NCBI GenBank assembly: GCA_021613535.1 | Contig: CP075496.1 | Coordinates: 2,542,001 to 2,606,000, forward strand | Direction of reading: 5' to 3' | Length of the DNA: 64,000 nucleotides | Origin: Adineta vaga | Lineage: Eukaryota > Rotifera | Shown here: in pieces, positions 1 to 12,000 of the stretch | Layout: each line of letters begins with the position of its first letter | Numbering within the stretch: position 1 is the stretch's first letter | The notes under the pieces: generated by a model | Seen by the model: only the letters and a program-made list of their open reading frames with translations | What the model was told of the DNA's origin: nothing | Databases searched by the model: none | Program-made: the position numbers and the translations under genes

Positions 1-494
1 TTGAAAATGGCCAATGGAAAAAAAAGAGAAAATTTCTTCGTTGTATTTTTTACTAAAAAATAAGTGATCACATTGAATTACCAAGAGTGCGAATGAACAT
101 ATTCTATTAAACTAATTTCTTCCTTTTTCTGCAAAACTATGTTGATATTGCTTATCAATGCCAGCAATTATGGTTAATTGGTAGACCTCGACGTCGTTGA
201 ATAATCTTTCAACTTCTAACTAGAAAAGGACTTCGTTATATACATATATATGTATATATAAAACAATGATTTATCCACAACAATTTCCTAAATTTCAATA
301 AAACGTTTTTTTTTATTTTTCTTTCGGTAAAACGACATGTTAGTATTATTTTACACACGATCTAATGATCACTCGGCTCTTGCTTTTGTTCTCAACTCAA
401 GAGTAGAGACAAAAAACGAAGAAGAAAGAATGCTTTTTAAACAATAATTTAACAAAGGAAAAAGAAAGCGAGATGAAATTCGAAACATTTATTT
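1..494. other. Intergenic, window edge
   Basis: I see no coding signal in this stretch. It is AT-rich and holds a short TA repeat near 239-258. It would contain the 3' UTR of the minus-strand Neuralized gene. A GGTTAATTGGTAGACC-like stretch at about 171-186 resembles a tRNA D-arm, but no T-arm or acceptor pairing follows. Confidence 0.5.
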
Positions 495-2397
495 TCAATC
501 TGCTTCGACTTCAATGGCTTGTTGATATTCTGCGCGACATTTCGGACAAATTTTCGCTGATCTACTTTCATAATCAATCTTACACTTCGTACAAAAAATC
601 ATATGTCCACATGGTATAAGTACACAAGTTGCTTTTGCATCATAACAAATTGTACAACGATCAGAATCATCATCCTCTCCATTATCATCTGTTCGATTCG
701 TTAAACTTGTTGTAGTACTTGATTCTGTTGATAAAACATTCTGTGCAACTAAACCAAACACAGAAAGAGCTGTAATACGCCCATTTAAAAATAAAAATGG
801 ATAAAATGTTTGATTAAGATCAGCGAATGTTAAAATTCGTGGTTGAGATATTGTATCATTATTTCGACATAATAGAATTTCTCCACTTGTTTTATCGAAT
901 AATATTCGATATTCATCAAGTTCACTTAATGTTTCATCAAAGGGTTCTTCACGTAGAAGCCAATATTCTTTACGATCAACTAAGGCTGCAGGATCATGCG
1001 CTGGTAAAGTTTCTAATTTGTCTGCAAATGTCGATGGACGAACGTTTGTAAAACCAAAGATTCCTCTATTCAGACAAATAAAATCATTAGATAGATAAAA
1101 AAATCTATTCTTACGGTGTTCGATAGTTAGGATCAATGGATAAAATGCGTATATAAAGCTCATCACCAGGTGCTAAAGGAAAATTTATAAATAAATAAGG
1201 TCGGACTAGTTTTTGCACACCTATAAAATAGAAAAACTCAATAGTTTATTTGTTTTTTATATTCATTTTTGAAAACATACGTTTCCGTAATGCGACTTTA
1301 TATTCACAATATAATTCTAATTCTGGACCATGAACATTACTGAATGTAACTGGTTGAAAACTGTCCGAATTCAAGTGCGAGAAATAACGAATTGGAAGTT
1401 TATCTGGTTTTTGAGGATATTTAGCGAATAAAGATTTACCATCGTCAGTGGTTTTAGGTGGTGTTGTAAATGTTACAGCTAGAAAAGACGAGATTTATTG
1501 TAAAATGAATACTTTGACTTCCTTCAATTTCAACGTATTATTCTATATTACATGCAGATAAAGAAGAAGAAAAAAAACTACCGGATAATATCTTCTCTTT
1601 TTTTCAAATTAACAAATCGGAAGTTCGATTAGAAAAAGATGAAATTATAAACTTCCTGTTGATTCCAATTAGAATTTCTCATGACGAATCTAAAAATATG
1701 TATTACTACTCAAACCAATCGATAATATTTACCTTTTACATTGCCATAGATATCAATAACTGCCCATAGAGGTTTTTTAAAATCAATTGCTTTTGATATG
1801 TCTTGTTCGCGTCCATCGAGAATAAAATAAGCGCCACTAAAACAAATCAATATGAAAAACTTTCTTTCTCTATGATTTGTTTTCATACTCAGGATTATAA
1901 TAAAAGATAATACAAAGTTGTTTTGTTAATGTTTCATAAAGACGTTTAACATAGGAACATTTATTAGTTGGACTAAGATTTGGTAATGCTGATTTTGGTA
2001 AATCTTCTTGTCGAATCGTATTTGGATCAACTTGAGTGAATCCTTTAATGAGAAGTATACATATAATAATAATCGTCTTCTTCTTCTGCTTCATTTTTAC
2101 CTATAGCTAATGAACCACACCATTGACGTGTTTCATCAACTTCAACAATTTTTAAATGTATACGTTCATTTATATTGACTGGTTTATCTGTGAATGTAAT
2201 ACCTGTGAGAGAGTTAGGAAAACACATGAAAGAAATGAAATGAAATGAAAATAAAGGAATTTACCATGATCAAAAGAAGTATATCTAACTGCTTTTGTTG
2301 CATTATTTTCTAATTTAATATTTTGTCCAAATGTTGTTTGATGAAAAGAAAATGTTGGTAAAGCAAGGTCATTGTTTGTTGTTGGTAATTGTGTCAT
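495..2397 (-). CDS. NEURL: Neuralized-family E3 ubiquitin ligase, two NHR domains and a C-terminal RING
   Basis: Neuralized proteins are RING E3 ligases that ubiquitinate membrane partners; in Notch signalling the target is Delta. The gene reads right to left in about six exons. The first exons give an NHR domain: FSFHQTTFGQNIKLENNATK, then a TSFDHG / ITFTDKPV core, a WCGSLAIGFTQVDP strand and a PLWAVIDIYG end. A second NHR follows, with YLFINFPLAPGDELYIRILS, GIFGFTNVRP, a DRKEYW strand and a PFLFLNGRITALSVFGL end. The C terminus is a C3HC4 RING, CTICYDAKATCVLIPCGHMIFC followed by CxxC KICPKC. Two NHRs plus a RING is the NEURL1/Neuralized layout. I chose the ATG at 2397, just upstream of the first NHR. 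The gene is head-to-head with CWC15. Exon edges were checked by frame and by family alignment from memory. Confidence 0.85.
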
Positions 2398-2866
2398 CCT
2401 CAAAAAAATTGTATTTCTCTTACTCTATGAGCAAATGATCTCGTTTTTTTTCTAATTTTTATAAGTGGTTCGGTTTTTTCCTGTTTTAGTCAGTCAATCA
2501 AAAGTATCTGACTAAGGCTGATATTTATAACCATTCATTTTCATTCGTACATGTGGCGACCTCTTCAATCTATTTTACAAATAAAATTTTGTAATTAAAT
2601 ATCTTCATAAATTGATTCGATTTTATTTTCTCGTTTTTATGAAAGAAAAGGCAATTATTTTAAAATAATATTCATCGCTGATTATCTGATTGGATTTTAA
2701 ATTTCCCTAAGAAATAATAGTGTATCCTTAGTTCCAATACAAAACATCTATTATTCGTTGATTGTGTAAGTTTTCGATTTCGACCGGTCACCGTCAGTTG
2801 AACTACATATATTCAAACATTGTTTCTTTTCATCGAATATTTTCATTTAGATTTCTGATTAATATC
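2398..2866. promoter_or_regulatory. Shared 5' region between the NEURL and CWC15 genes
   Basis: These 469 bp separate two divergent start codons and hold no ORF of note. They should contain promoters for both genes. A pyrimidine-rich stretch ending TTTCATTTAG at about 2841-2850 sits 16 bases before the CWC15 ATG and may be a trans-splice acceptor. No TATA box could be assigned with confidence. Confidence 0.35.
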
Positions 2867-3793
2867 ATGGCGACTAATGCATTTCAACCAGCCGGTAAGG
2901 ATTTCAAATGATTTGTAAAATTAGAAATTATCCTCTGTTTATTTCTGTAGCTGGTGGGGCTGCTCGAGGTGAAGCAAATCTTAGTGGCATGTCAAAACAA
3001 TATGCTGCACGTGATATGCCATCAAATAAGACATTAAAATATCGTGAAAAAGGTCAACATACACAAGATGAATTAAAATTAAAAGATCGAGAAGGTCTAC
3101 GTCGAGAACTTGAAGATCGTGAACGTAGTGTTCGTGATAAACAACAACCACAACGATCTTCATCCGATACAAAACGTATAACATCAGGTGGAACAATATC
3201 TAGTCGATCAAAACCATCGATAGCTCATGCCGAAATAAATATCGATGCCGAGTAATGTCTATGAAAATAAGGGAAACATTTTACCAAAATTTTAATTCTA
3301 TTTTAGTGATCCTCTTGATGAATCATCGTCTGATGAAGAAAGTACTTCACGTCATCAATCACGATTTAGTAAAAGTACTCAACCAACCCGTGCAATGAAC
3401 AATGAAGAAGATGAGAGTGGTGATGATGATGAAGACGACGACGATGACGATGAAGAAGACGATACAGCAGAATTAATGGCGGAATTAGCTCGTATAAAAA
3501 AAGAACGTGCAGCTGAAACCGCTCGAATTGAACAACTAAAACGTGTCGAAGAAGAACGAATTCGTACAGAAAATATTCTCAAAGGCAATCCATTATTAAA
3601 TCCTTCATCGAAAGCTGCAGCACAAGCAACAACAACTGAATTTCGTGTCAAACGTCGTTGGGATGACGATGTTGTTTTTAAAAATTGTGCGAAAGCAGAT
3701 GGTTCATCAGGTGAAAAGCGTGTTGCACAATTTGTTAATGATAGTTTACGTAGTGATTTTCATCGACGTTTTATGGATAAATATATCAAATAA
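2867..3793 (+). CDS. CWC15: Spliceosome-associated protein CWC15
   Basis: CWC15 is a small component of the PRP19/CDC5L complex of the active spliceosome. Three exons (2867-2894, 2951-3251, 3307-3793) give 271 residues, a little longer than the human protein. The N terminus carries the family block with [22 protein letters not shown]. The middle is a long Asp/Glu run (about 3410-3465) followed by a charged helix, [18 protein letters not shown]. The C terminus has the diagnostic [21 protein letters not shown] block (here [17 protein letters not shown]) and ends [11 protein letters not shown]. Introns are 56 and 55 nt and both splices keep frame across conserved residues. It is the first gene of a close same-strand set with the REX1B-domain gene and CCT6. 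Confidence 0.95.
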
Positions 3794-3887
3794 ATATCGG
3801 TTTCTTTCTGTCTTTGTGTATATAAATAAACAACATTGAGAGGAACATTTGTTTGATTTCTATTTGAATAATATTTTTCTGTTGTAG

Positions 3888-4337
3888 ATGGAAAACACCG
3901 ACAATGATGTGAATATTAATGAATGTAATATTAATGAACTTTTACCAGCATTATTTAATCTGCAATCTCAACGTTGTCTTACTTATCAACGTCTTACAGA
4001 TGCACAACTAATATTTTTGAATACACATAATTTTCCGGCATTTCAAAATTTTCTTTCGGATATTACGGTCATCTTTGCACGAATATCTGAAGAAATTTTA
4101 GTGATTAAAAAACGTTTTGAATCGATAAAATTCATTTATAAACATATTGAACAATTACAAGATTATGAACAGAAAAAATTGCAATTAACGAACGATCTAT
4201 TTGTAGCACAAGTTGAGAAGAAGAATGAGGAAGTAGAAAAAATGAATGAGAAATTACTTGAACTTGTAGAAAATATCAATGAAATTCTCGAAGAATTACG
4301 TTATGATCAACAAGATTTTGTTCAATCTGCAAGCTGA
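3888..4337 (+). CDS. REX1BD: REX1B-domain protein (REX1BD-like)
   Basis: This intronless 149-residue helical protein resembles the required-for-excision-1B (REX1) domain family, named after an algal DNA-repair gene and poorly understood in animals. Supporting blocks are an N-terminal LFNLQSQRCLTYQRL helix, a FLSDITVIFARISEEILVIK segment matching the family F..IS..I..I pattern, and IEQLQDYEQKKLQLTNDLF matching the IxxLQxxEKxKLxLT motif. The rest is coiled coil. The start is clear: the ATG follows directly after a CTGTTGTAG splice acceptor. It lies 94 bp after the CWC15 stop and 42 bp before the CCT6 start. The family call rests on remembered motifs, so it could be another small coiled-coil protein. 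Confidence 0.65.
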   Translation: MENTDNDVNINECNINELLPALFNLQSQRCLTYQRLTDAQLIFLNTHNFPAFQNFLSDITVIFARISEEILVIKKRFESIKFIYKHIEQLQDYEQKKLQLTNDLFVAQVEKKNEEVEKMNEKLLELVENINEILEELRYDQQDFVQSAS

Positions 4338-4379
4338 ATTTATTTATTATTTTGTTGTCTCGTCTTTTTTTAGATTATC

Positions 4380-6519
4380 ATGTCTGCAATTACAACATTA
4401 AATCCAAAAGCTGAAAGTGCTCGTCAAGCACAAGCATTAGCTATTAATATATCAGCTGCCCGTGGTCTTGCTGAAATGCTTAAAACTAATTTAGGTCCAA
4501 AGGGAACAATGAAAATGTATGTGCTATTCAATTCTTCATTTCTATTTGACATCCATTCGATTTCTAGGCTTGTATCAGGTGCAGGTGATATTAAAATAAC
4601 TAAAGATGGCTGTACACTTCTTCATGAAATGGTTTGTATTAATGTTAAGTGAATTCATTGTTATATTTTCTTAAATTTAGCAAGTACAACATCCAACAGC
4701 ATCATTGATTGCTCGTGCGGCAACAGCACAGGATGATATTACAGGTGATGGAACAACTTCAATTGTACTTTTAATTGGTGAACTTCTTAAACAAGCTGAT
4801 ATTTATATAGCCGAAGTAAATGATAAAGAATAAAAATAATAATCGTATATATATATATATATATGAATTTGTTTCAAGGGTCTTCATCCACGTATTGTTG
4901 GTGAAGGTTTTGAATTAGCTAAAAAGGAAGCTTTACAAATACTTGATCAAGTGAAAATTCCCATCAAACAAGATCGTGAAACACTTATTCAAATTGCTCG
5001 TACTTCATTACGTACAAAATTAACTACTGAAAATGCTGATGTTCTCACTGATGTTCGTAGATTTACTTGTCAATATTTTCTATCGCCATCATTTTCTCTA
5101 TGTAGATTGTCGTTGATGCTGTATTAGTTTTACATGAATCTGGCAAACCAACGGATTTAAATATGGTTGAAATCATGGAAATGCAACATCGAACTGAAGG
5201 TGATTCTCGACTTGTACGTGGTATTGTTCTTGATCATGGTGGTCGACATCCATCAATGCCAAAATCACTTAAAAATGCTTATATTCTTACTTGCAACGTC
5301 TCGCTTGAATATGAGAAAACGTAACTAATTTGTGTTGATAAAAAACGAATTGATTTTAAACTTCGAATGATTTTGTTTTGTTTCAGAGAAGTCAATGCTG
5401 GTTTCTTCTATAAGAATGCCGAAGAACGTGATCGTCTCGTTACATCAGAACGTAAATTTATTGATGATCGTGTGCAAAAAATAGTTGAATTAAAACGAAA
5501 AGTTTGTTCGGGTGATGACAAAAACAAGACATTCGTTGTTATCAATCAAAAAGGCATCGATCCATTTTCATTGGATGTCTTAGCTAAAGAAGGAATCTTA
5601 GCATTACGACGTGCCAAACGTCGAAATATGGAACGTTTGACTTTAGCTTGTGGTGGTGACGCCATGAAGTAAGAAAATGAAACTAAACGATTTCAATATT
5701 TATTCATTTATTTGAATGTATCGTTTTTAGTTCAGTTGAAAACTTAACAAAAGAATGTCTTGGCTATGCTGAAGATGTTTATGAACATGTTCTAGTATGT
5801 ATTATATCTTTCATGAATAAAGACTTGATTGGTATCTAATTTTGTTTAGGGTGAAGAAAAATTTACATTTATTGAAGGTTGTAAAAATCCAAAATCAGTC
5901 ACAGTACTACTCAAAGGTTCAACTAAATACATATTAAATCAACTTAAAGATGCACTTCGTGATGGTCTTCGATCAGTTACAAATGCACTTGAAGATGGTT
6001 TGTTCGATATTTTTTCTTTAACATTTCATATTTTGAATGAATATCCTCTCGTGTTTTTTTCAGGTTGTGTAATTGCTGGTGGTGGTGCTTTTGAAATCGT
6101 TGCTCATCATGCACTTACTCAATATAAAGATCAAGTCAAAGGACGAGCACGTTTAGGTGTTCAAGCTTTTGCTGAAGCATTATTAATCATCCCAAAAGCT
6201 ATTGCTCAAAATGCAGGACATGATCAACAAGAAACAATTGTTAAACTTCAACAAGAATATGCAACATCGAAACTTCCCGTCGGTATTGATGTTACTACAG
6301 GTATATTTCAATAATTCATTTTCATAGATTGATAAATATTGTTTGAAACTTTTCCATATTTAAGGTGAAGCAATGGAACCAAAATCGTTAGGTATTTATG
6401 ATAATTATCGTGTGAAAAAACAATTGATTCATTCAAGTACATCCATTGCAACAAATTTAATTCTTGTCGATGAAATTCTCCGTGCTGGTTTATCATCGTT
6501 ACGTCCAGGTGGACAATAA
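4380..6519 (+). CDS. CCT6: T-complex protein 1 subunit zeta (CCT6)
   Basis: CCT6 is one of the eight subunits of the cytosolic TRiC/CCT chaperonin, which folds actin, tubulin and other proteins with ATP. Ten exons (4380-4516, 4568-4631, 4681-4815, 4879-5052, 5106-5320, 5387-5668, 5731-5794, 5850-5997, 6064-6300, 6365-6519) join in frame to 536 residues, close to the human 531. The group II chaperonin motifs are present: [25 protein letters not shown], the GDGTTS ATP-binding loop, and near the end [11 protein letters not shown]. The C terminus is the zeta-type [14 protein letters not shown]. The ATG is preceded by a TTTTTTTAG acceptor at 4373, only 36 bp after the upstream stop, with no poly(A) signal between. 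That suggests trans-splicing of an operon transcript. Confidence 0.97.
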
Positions 6520-6889
6520 TCTCTTTAGTATTAACTGATCCGTGTGTGTTTGTAGTTTGATATATACGTACATGACAGAGAATGACAATGTCGTGTTTTT
6601 TTAGGACTAATTTTTACACACTAAAAAAAGCAACAGAACAATACTCGTTTTTCTTTTTCATTTATTCTTTCTTTCTAAACTATTGTTGTGTTTTCTTTTT
6701 CTTGTTATTCGAATGTTTTTTTAACTACGTTGAAATAAACAGACGAACAAGTTTAACTCTTCAAATTCGTACTTCTTGGCCTATATTATAGACTATTTCT
6801 TCTCCTCCAATCGATGTTTTGCTGTTTTACTATGATTCATCTATCTAAGTAGGCAGAAGACAATATTTATATAGATCATTTTTACAGAT
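6520..6889. other. Intergenic between CCT6 and the GH13 gene
   Basis: These 370 bp are pyrimidine-rich and hold the CCT6 3' UTR, with GAAATAAAC near 6731 as a possible poly(A) signal. They end in a TTTTTACAG acceptor just before the next ATG. I see no gene. Confidence 0.4.
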
Positions 6890-8720
6890 ATGTCTTCGAT
6901 AGAGTTTACATTATTTGCACCGACTATTGTTCAAGCTACTTTAATTGGTTCATTTTCGGAATGGAAAGATATTCCAATGTTACTTGATCATGGAACATTT
7001 CGTTGTTCCGTAGAACTTACAGATGGTAATTATGAATATAAATTTCGTATTCAACGACATAACGAAGAGAATCGGATCGATATTATTGATCCGTATGTAA
7101 CAAAATATGATCCAACGAGAAAAACAGGGATAATAACAATAAAAAATGGTCAAAAAATCTTAGATGAATATACATGGAAATATGATGATGTCAAATTACC
7201 GGAGAATAAAGATTTGATTATCTATGAAATGTATATAGCTGATTTTGCTGCTGATGGAAAATTTTCTGGTGTCATTGAAAAATTAGATTATCTATGTGAT
7301 TTAGGTATTAATGCAATTGAATTAATGCCAGTACTAGGTAAAGTTGTTTCTTATTCATTTTTATGATCTTCGATGATTGTTGTTTTCGTTCGAATATAGA
7401 ATCAATGGATTTAAATCATGATTGGGGTTATTCTACGAGACATTTCTTTGCATTAAAAGCTAGTTATGGTTCAACTGAAGATTTTAAACGATTAATTGAT
7501 GAATGTCATCAACGAAAAATTCGCGTTATTTTCGATGCAGTATTTAATCATACGTCAACGGATTGTCCTCTTGAAATGATCGATCATGATTATTGGGTAA
7601 ACTAAATTTTGATTTATTTAATTTAACTATTTTATGTTTTTAGTATTACAAAGACAGACATCACCCAGAAGGTAATAAAAAAGAAGATACGCCTTACTTT
7701 TTTCATATTCATAGATGTCTTTATAGATTCATGCTATTGGGGTCCGGAACTTAATTATGAATATTTTGATGAACAACAAAACATAAAACCAGCATGGAAA
7801 TTTGTTTCGGATGTAGTACGATTTTGGATTGGTGAATTTCATTTAGATGGTATTCGTTTTGATGCTGGTAAATATTCAAGTCATGTCCTTTTTTAATACA
7901 TTTTCTCTGTTATTCTCTAGCTAAACAGATGGATAATTATGACGTTCTTCGTGAACTAGATAGTATTGCACGATCTACTCGAACTTCTCAACCATTTTAT
8001 ACAGCTGCTGAATATGTACCAGAAACTCCAACAATTCTTAAATCAAATGGTGGTCCTGTTGATGCATGTTGGTCAAGTTCATTTCATGGTGTAATGGCAA
8101 ATAATTTCACTGATCTTTCAAAACTTGAACTTGATCTTTTCAAATATATTATTAGTGCATGTGATCTTATTAATTACTTATCATGTCATGATAATGAACG
8201 TTTTCTTTTTATACTGGGCAAAAATGGCAATATATTCGATGATAATGCTTTCATACGTATGCGATTAGCAATGATTATTTTGGTTACGTCAGTTAGTGTA
8301 CCATTTATAACACAAGGTGATGAATTTGGTGAAGCAAGAGAATGGGGCAGTGAAGGTCAAAATACAAAAGAATTTCCAATGCAATGGGATTTATTAAAAA
8401 ATGAACGAAATCGATCTCTATTTGACACATGCAAGAAACTTTTCGATTTACGAAAAAAACGTGGAGAAATGACAGAAAAGATTGCTAACTTTATCTATGA
8501 ACATTATGATAATCGTGTTCTTGTTTATGCACGAAGTAATGAATTAGTTATTGCTACACATTTGTCTGATGATGAGAAAAATGATTATGAAATTAATAAT
8601 TTTCCTCAAAATGGTAAATGGATCGATTGGTTATCAAATGAAGAATATCAAATAGATAATAATACATTAAAAGTGAATTTAAAAGCATTCGATGGAAAAG
8701 TTCTTATTTTTCAAAAATAA
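6890..8720 (+). CDS. GH13 alpha-amylase-family enzyme with N-terminal CBM48, bacterial type
   Basis: The enzyme should act on alpha-1,4/1,6-glucans (glycogen or maltodextrin); the exact reaction is not readable. Five exons (6890-7337, 7400-7596, 7644-7671, 7715 or 7727-7867, 7921-8720) give 541 or 537 residues. Residues 1-80 look like CBM48 (LIGSFSEWKDIPMLLDHGTF, DGNYEYKFRI). The barrel follows: IIYEMYIADF, LDYLCDLGINAIELMPV, then GH13 region I DAVFNH, region II GIRFDAA (nucleophile Asp), region III TAAEY (acid/base Glu) and region IV YLSCHDNE. All catalytic residues are present. A GDEFGE block precedes a C-terminal beta domain. There is no signal peptide, so the enzyme is probably cytosolic. 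The closest families I recall are bacterial branching-enzyme or trehalohydrolase relatives, not animal amylases. Introns and AT-rich codon use show it is settled in this genome. Horizontal transfer is inferred. Confidence 0.85.
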
Positions 8721-9005
8721 CTATTCATTTTCTTTATTGTACTCGTAGTATATATAGTTAATAAATGATTTTCATGAAAATGATTATTGACGAAGTGCGC
8801 CATCTGTGTGTGTTCAATAATTGATGAATTTGAAAGAGAAAAATTTTTTTTTTCTCAAAAGAATTATTAGAAATACAAATTAATTTCTAAAAGACAAGAA
8901 TATTTATCTTATTTATTTAATATAAACGTTGTTAACGATCACTAAGAGAACAGATAATGTTACTATCATATTGTTGCTTAGTTTCCATTTCGTGATTCAC
9001 TCAAA

Positions 9006-12000
9006 ATGATGGAAGCAGTGAGCAACTGGCTTGACCGCGCAGCTCGAACCTCGCTTGATATACCTCATCCAGCTGATATTGATCCTCAAAAAACCCTTGC
9101 TGATGGCAAAAATACGGGAGCTAATCTTGGAGATGTCAACAATATTGTTCCCTTTCGAATTTTGATCAAATCCCTTGAACTTTTACCATCATCCGTTTCA
9201 TCTGTATGTTATTATCAATGCGATCGAATATTTTATGTTTGTTTCTATGAAATACGTACTTTTAGACACTTGCTGCTCCATATGAAGTGCAATTTACTGC
9301 AACATTATTCGATAATTTGTATAAACGCTTCTATGGACAAACATGGTTGAGTGCATGGCACCGTGGAAAACTTTCTACCGATAGTTTTTTTCGCGTCAAT
9401 CTTAGTGAAGTATTGACAAGAAACTTTTATATCTTAAATAAAATACAAATCTTGTTTTTAGCCATTATATTGTCATATACCATTGAAAAATGATCAGAAC
9501 TGCCTAGTTATTCAATTAGTCTTTCGTAGTGGAGAAGATCGAGAAGATCGAGACGAACTTGTCGGTGGTTGGACAGTAATTAAATTAAAACCATGGACTG
9601 CTGATGATGATATTACAAAAGCGATTAGTACTCGGTAATAATATTATCGAAATTAAACTTTGAAAAATATTTATATTTGAATTCAATAAATTATTTTAGT
9701 CATCCATTCTATCAAGGTTCACCACGTGCCCTTATGTTTCTTAATGAACCAATTGAACGTAAATTTAATTCAGAAATTTTTATTGAAACAACATTAGTTT
9801 TCATTTTGTTTTTAGAATGTCAAAAAGTTTTACAAGTACCATCTGCTGGTTTATTTACTGAAGTCAAGTATCATGATCCCTTATTTTCTGTTTTACAATA
9901 TATACCTGAATGTACTCTTTTCGGTCGAGGGGCTAATATCGGTGGTATTTATTTTTCTGGTGATCAAAGTAATTGAATGAGATGGATTTTTTGTTGCGAA
10001 TTATTTATTTGATATTGTTCTGTTTTTTTCACATATGTAGATGAAGATGTTTTAAGACAACCAGCTTTACAAACAAATCGAAGGAATATTTTAATTGAAC
10101 AAATGGAAATTGATATAGAACCATCGATTAGTACATTTGAAGAAGAACTTTGTGTTATGATTAATAAAGATCGTATGGAAAAGAAGAAATTATCACAAAC
10201 GACAACAACAGCACAAGTAACTCAAGAAGTACAGAAAGTTTCAATTGTTGAACGACGTTTACGTGTAAGTCATATTTCGAAATTATCGACAAAACAAATT
10301 TAATCTGATTATATAGGTTGGCATACACAATGGACAATGTTATGTTCAAGATCCACTTGTTTTCTATTTAACATCTGAACAAGAAGATACAGGAATGTCA
10401 TCATTATCAAGAAAATTAAGTTTTAGACAATCACAACGACGAAGAACAATGTCCGCTGACAGGTATGAACAATTCTCAAGCGTTTTGTCTTTGGATTTCA
10501 TTCATAAAAATTTGTAGTCGAGTGGGTGTGACGGATGATCGCAAACGACTCTATTTAAGAAATCCAATTCGATTAGATGATGTTCCTATTGATGATATTA
10601 ATGCGATTGTATTCGTTTTGGAATATATGGTTTCCATACCAGTGGGTACTCCTGTAAAACCGGTAGGTTATACTGATCGAATTGATTTGAATTTTGATTC
10701 TACTGAATGTATGATTTGATAGAATCAACCAGTTGAAAATACAAAAGTTACATTTACGATTCGTTGGTCAGCTTGGTTTCCAGGGAAAGATAAACAAGTT
10801 GTTTTGATTATGTATGGTGGTGATACTTTACCAAGTGATGAATTGTTTGTGTATAAACCATCAAAAACAGTTTTGCATAATAAGCCGGATCTTATTCAAG
10901 AAACTTTACGATTTAATTATAGATTCGATAATGAGGTACAATATAACGATATTCTATACAATGACGAGACAATTTAAATTATATTTTCTCGTTTAGCCAC
11001 CAGTACGATATCAAACAACGACTATGAGATCAGATATAATGACACCTACTATTCAAAAGTAATTTATATAGATCAATAACTTATATATATATATATATAT
11101 AAATTGCTTTTAGACCTATTGTTCCACTTGATACTAGCTTTACAACATCAATGAGCTATGATGGTCTACGTCGAACAGGTAATAACGAAACAAACACATC
11201 TATTTTTTATAATCAAAAATCTGTTTTAGCTGTACCACCTCAAACTATTCCTTCAGCTATTCAACCACCTATTTATCATCAAGCGGTAGAACCAATGAAA
11301 ATATTTTTCTACGAAATATTTATTTGATTTTTATTCCGATAGAATTTAGTACCGTGGCAAACTGATGGTGTCTATCCAGCTTATTCACCAATGTCTGCAT
11401 TAGCCAATCAAATGACATTGTAAATTAATTTTAATTGATTTGATTTCAATAAGGAATCTGCTTTTTTCTTCTATAGTGCACATACATTATCACGTGCTGC
11501 TTATTCTCGTCTTCAAGGTCAAGGATTTCCAACAATTAAAACAATTAATGATAAAGAAGCCGAAGTGATTGATATTCGACAAGCACGTTTTCTTGATTTA
11601 CAAACAGAAATGGCTGATCCAATGAATTGTAATCAAATTAATTTACATTTTCTCTCTTATTTTAAGTAAAAAGATTTTCTATGAGAAATTCTTTCATCAA
11701 CCAATTTTCATTTTAGAATGACCCGACCTGGCATGTCATCAAAATCAACATATCCAAAGAGTATCTTCTTTACTTTTAAATTCTATCGTTTTCCAGAAAC
11801 AACAACTAGCAGGTTTGAACGAATTCATGAATATCTTTGAATTTCTATCGGATATTTTGTAGAGTAATGTTGGAACGTATGCATGATACGATTTCTAATG
11901 ATCCAAATATTGAACCATATATTCTATGGCGTTTGAAAGAAGACAGTACAAAGACATCTGGTCTACCAGGATTACCAGTATGTTAGAAAGACAAGGAAAA

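Noticed and set aside
171-215. tRNA-like fragment GGTTAATTGGTAGACC.
   Set aside because: No acceptor stem, anticodon loop or T-arm with TTCRA could be paired around it.
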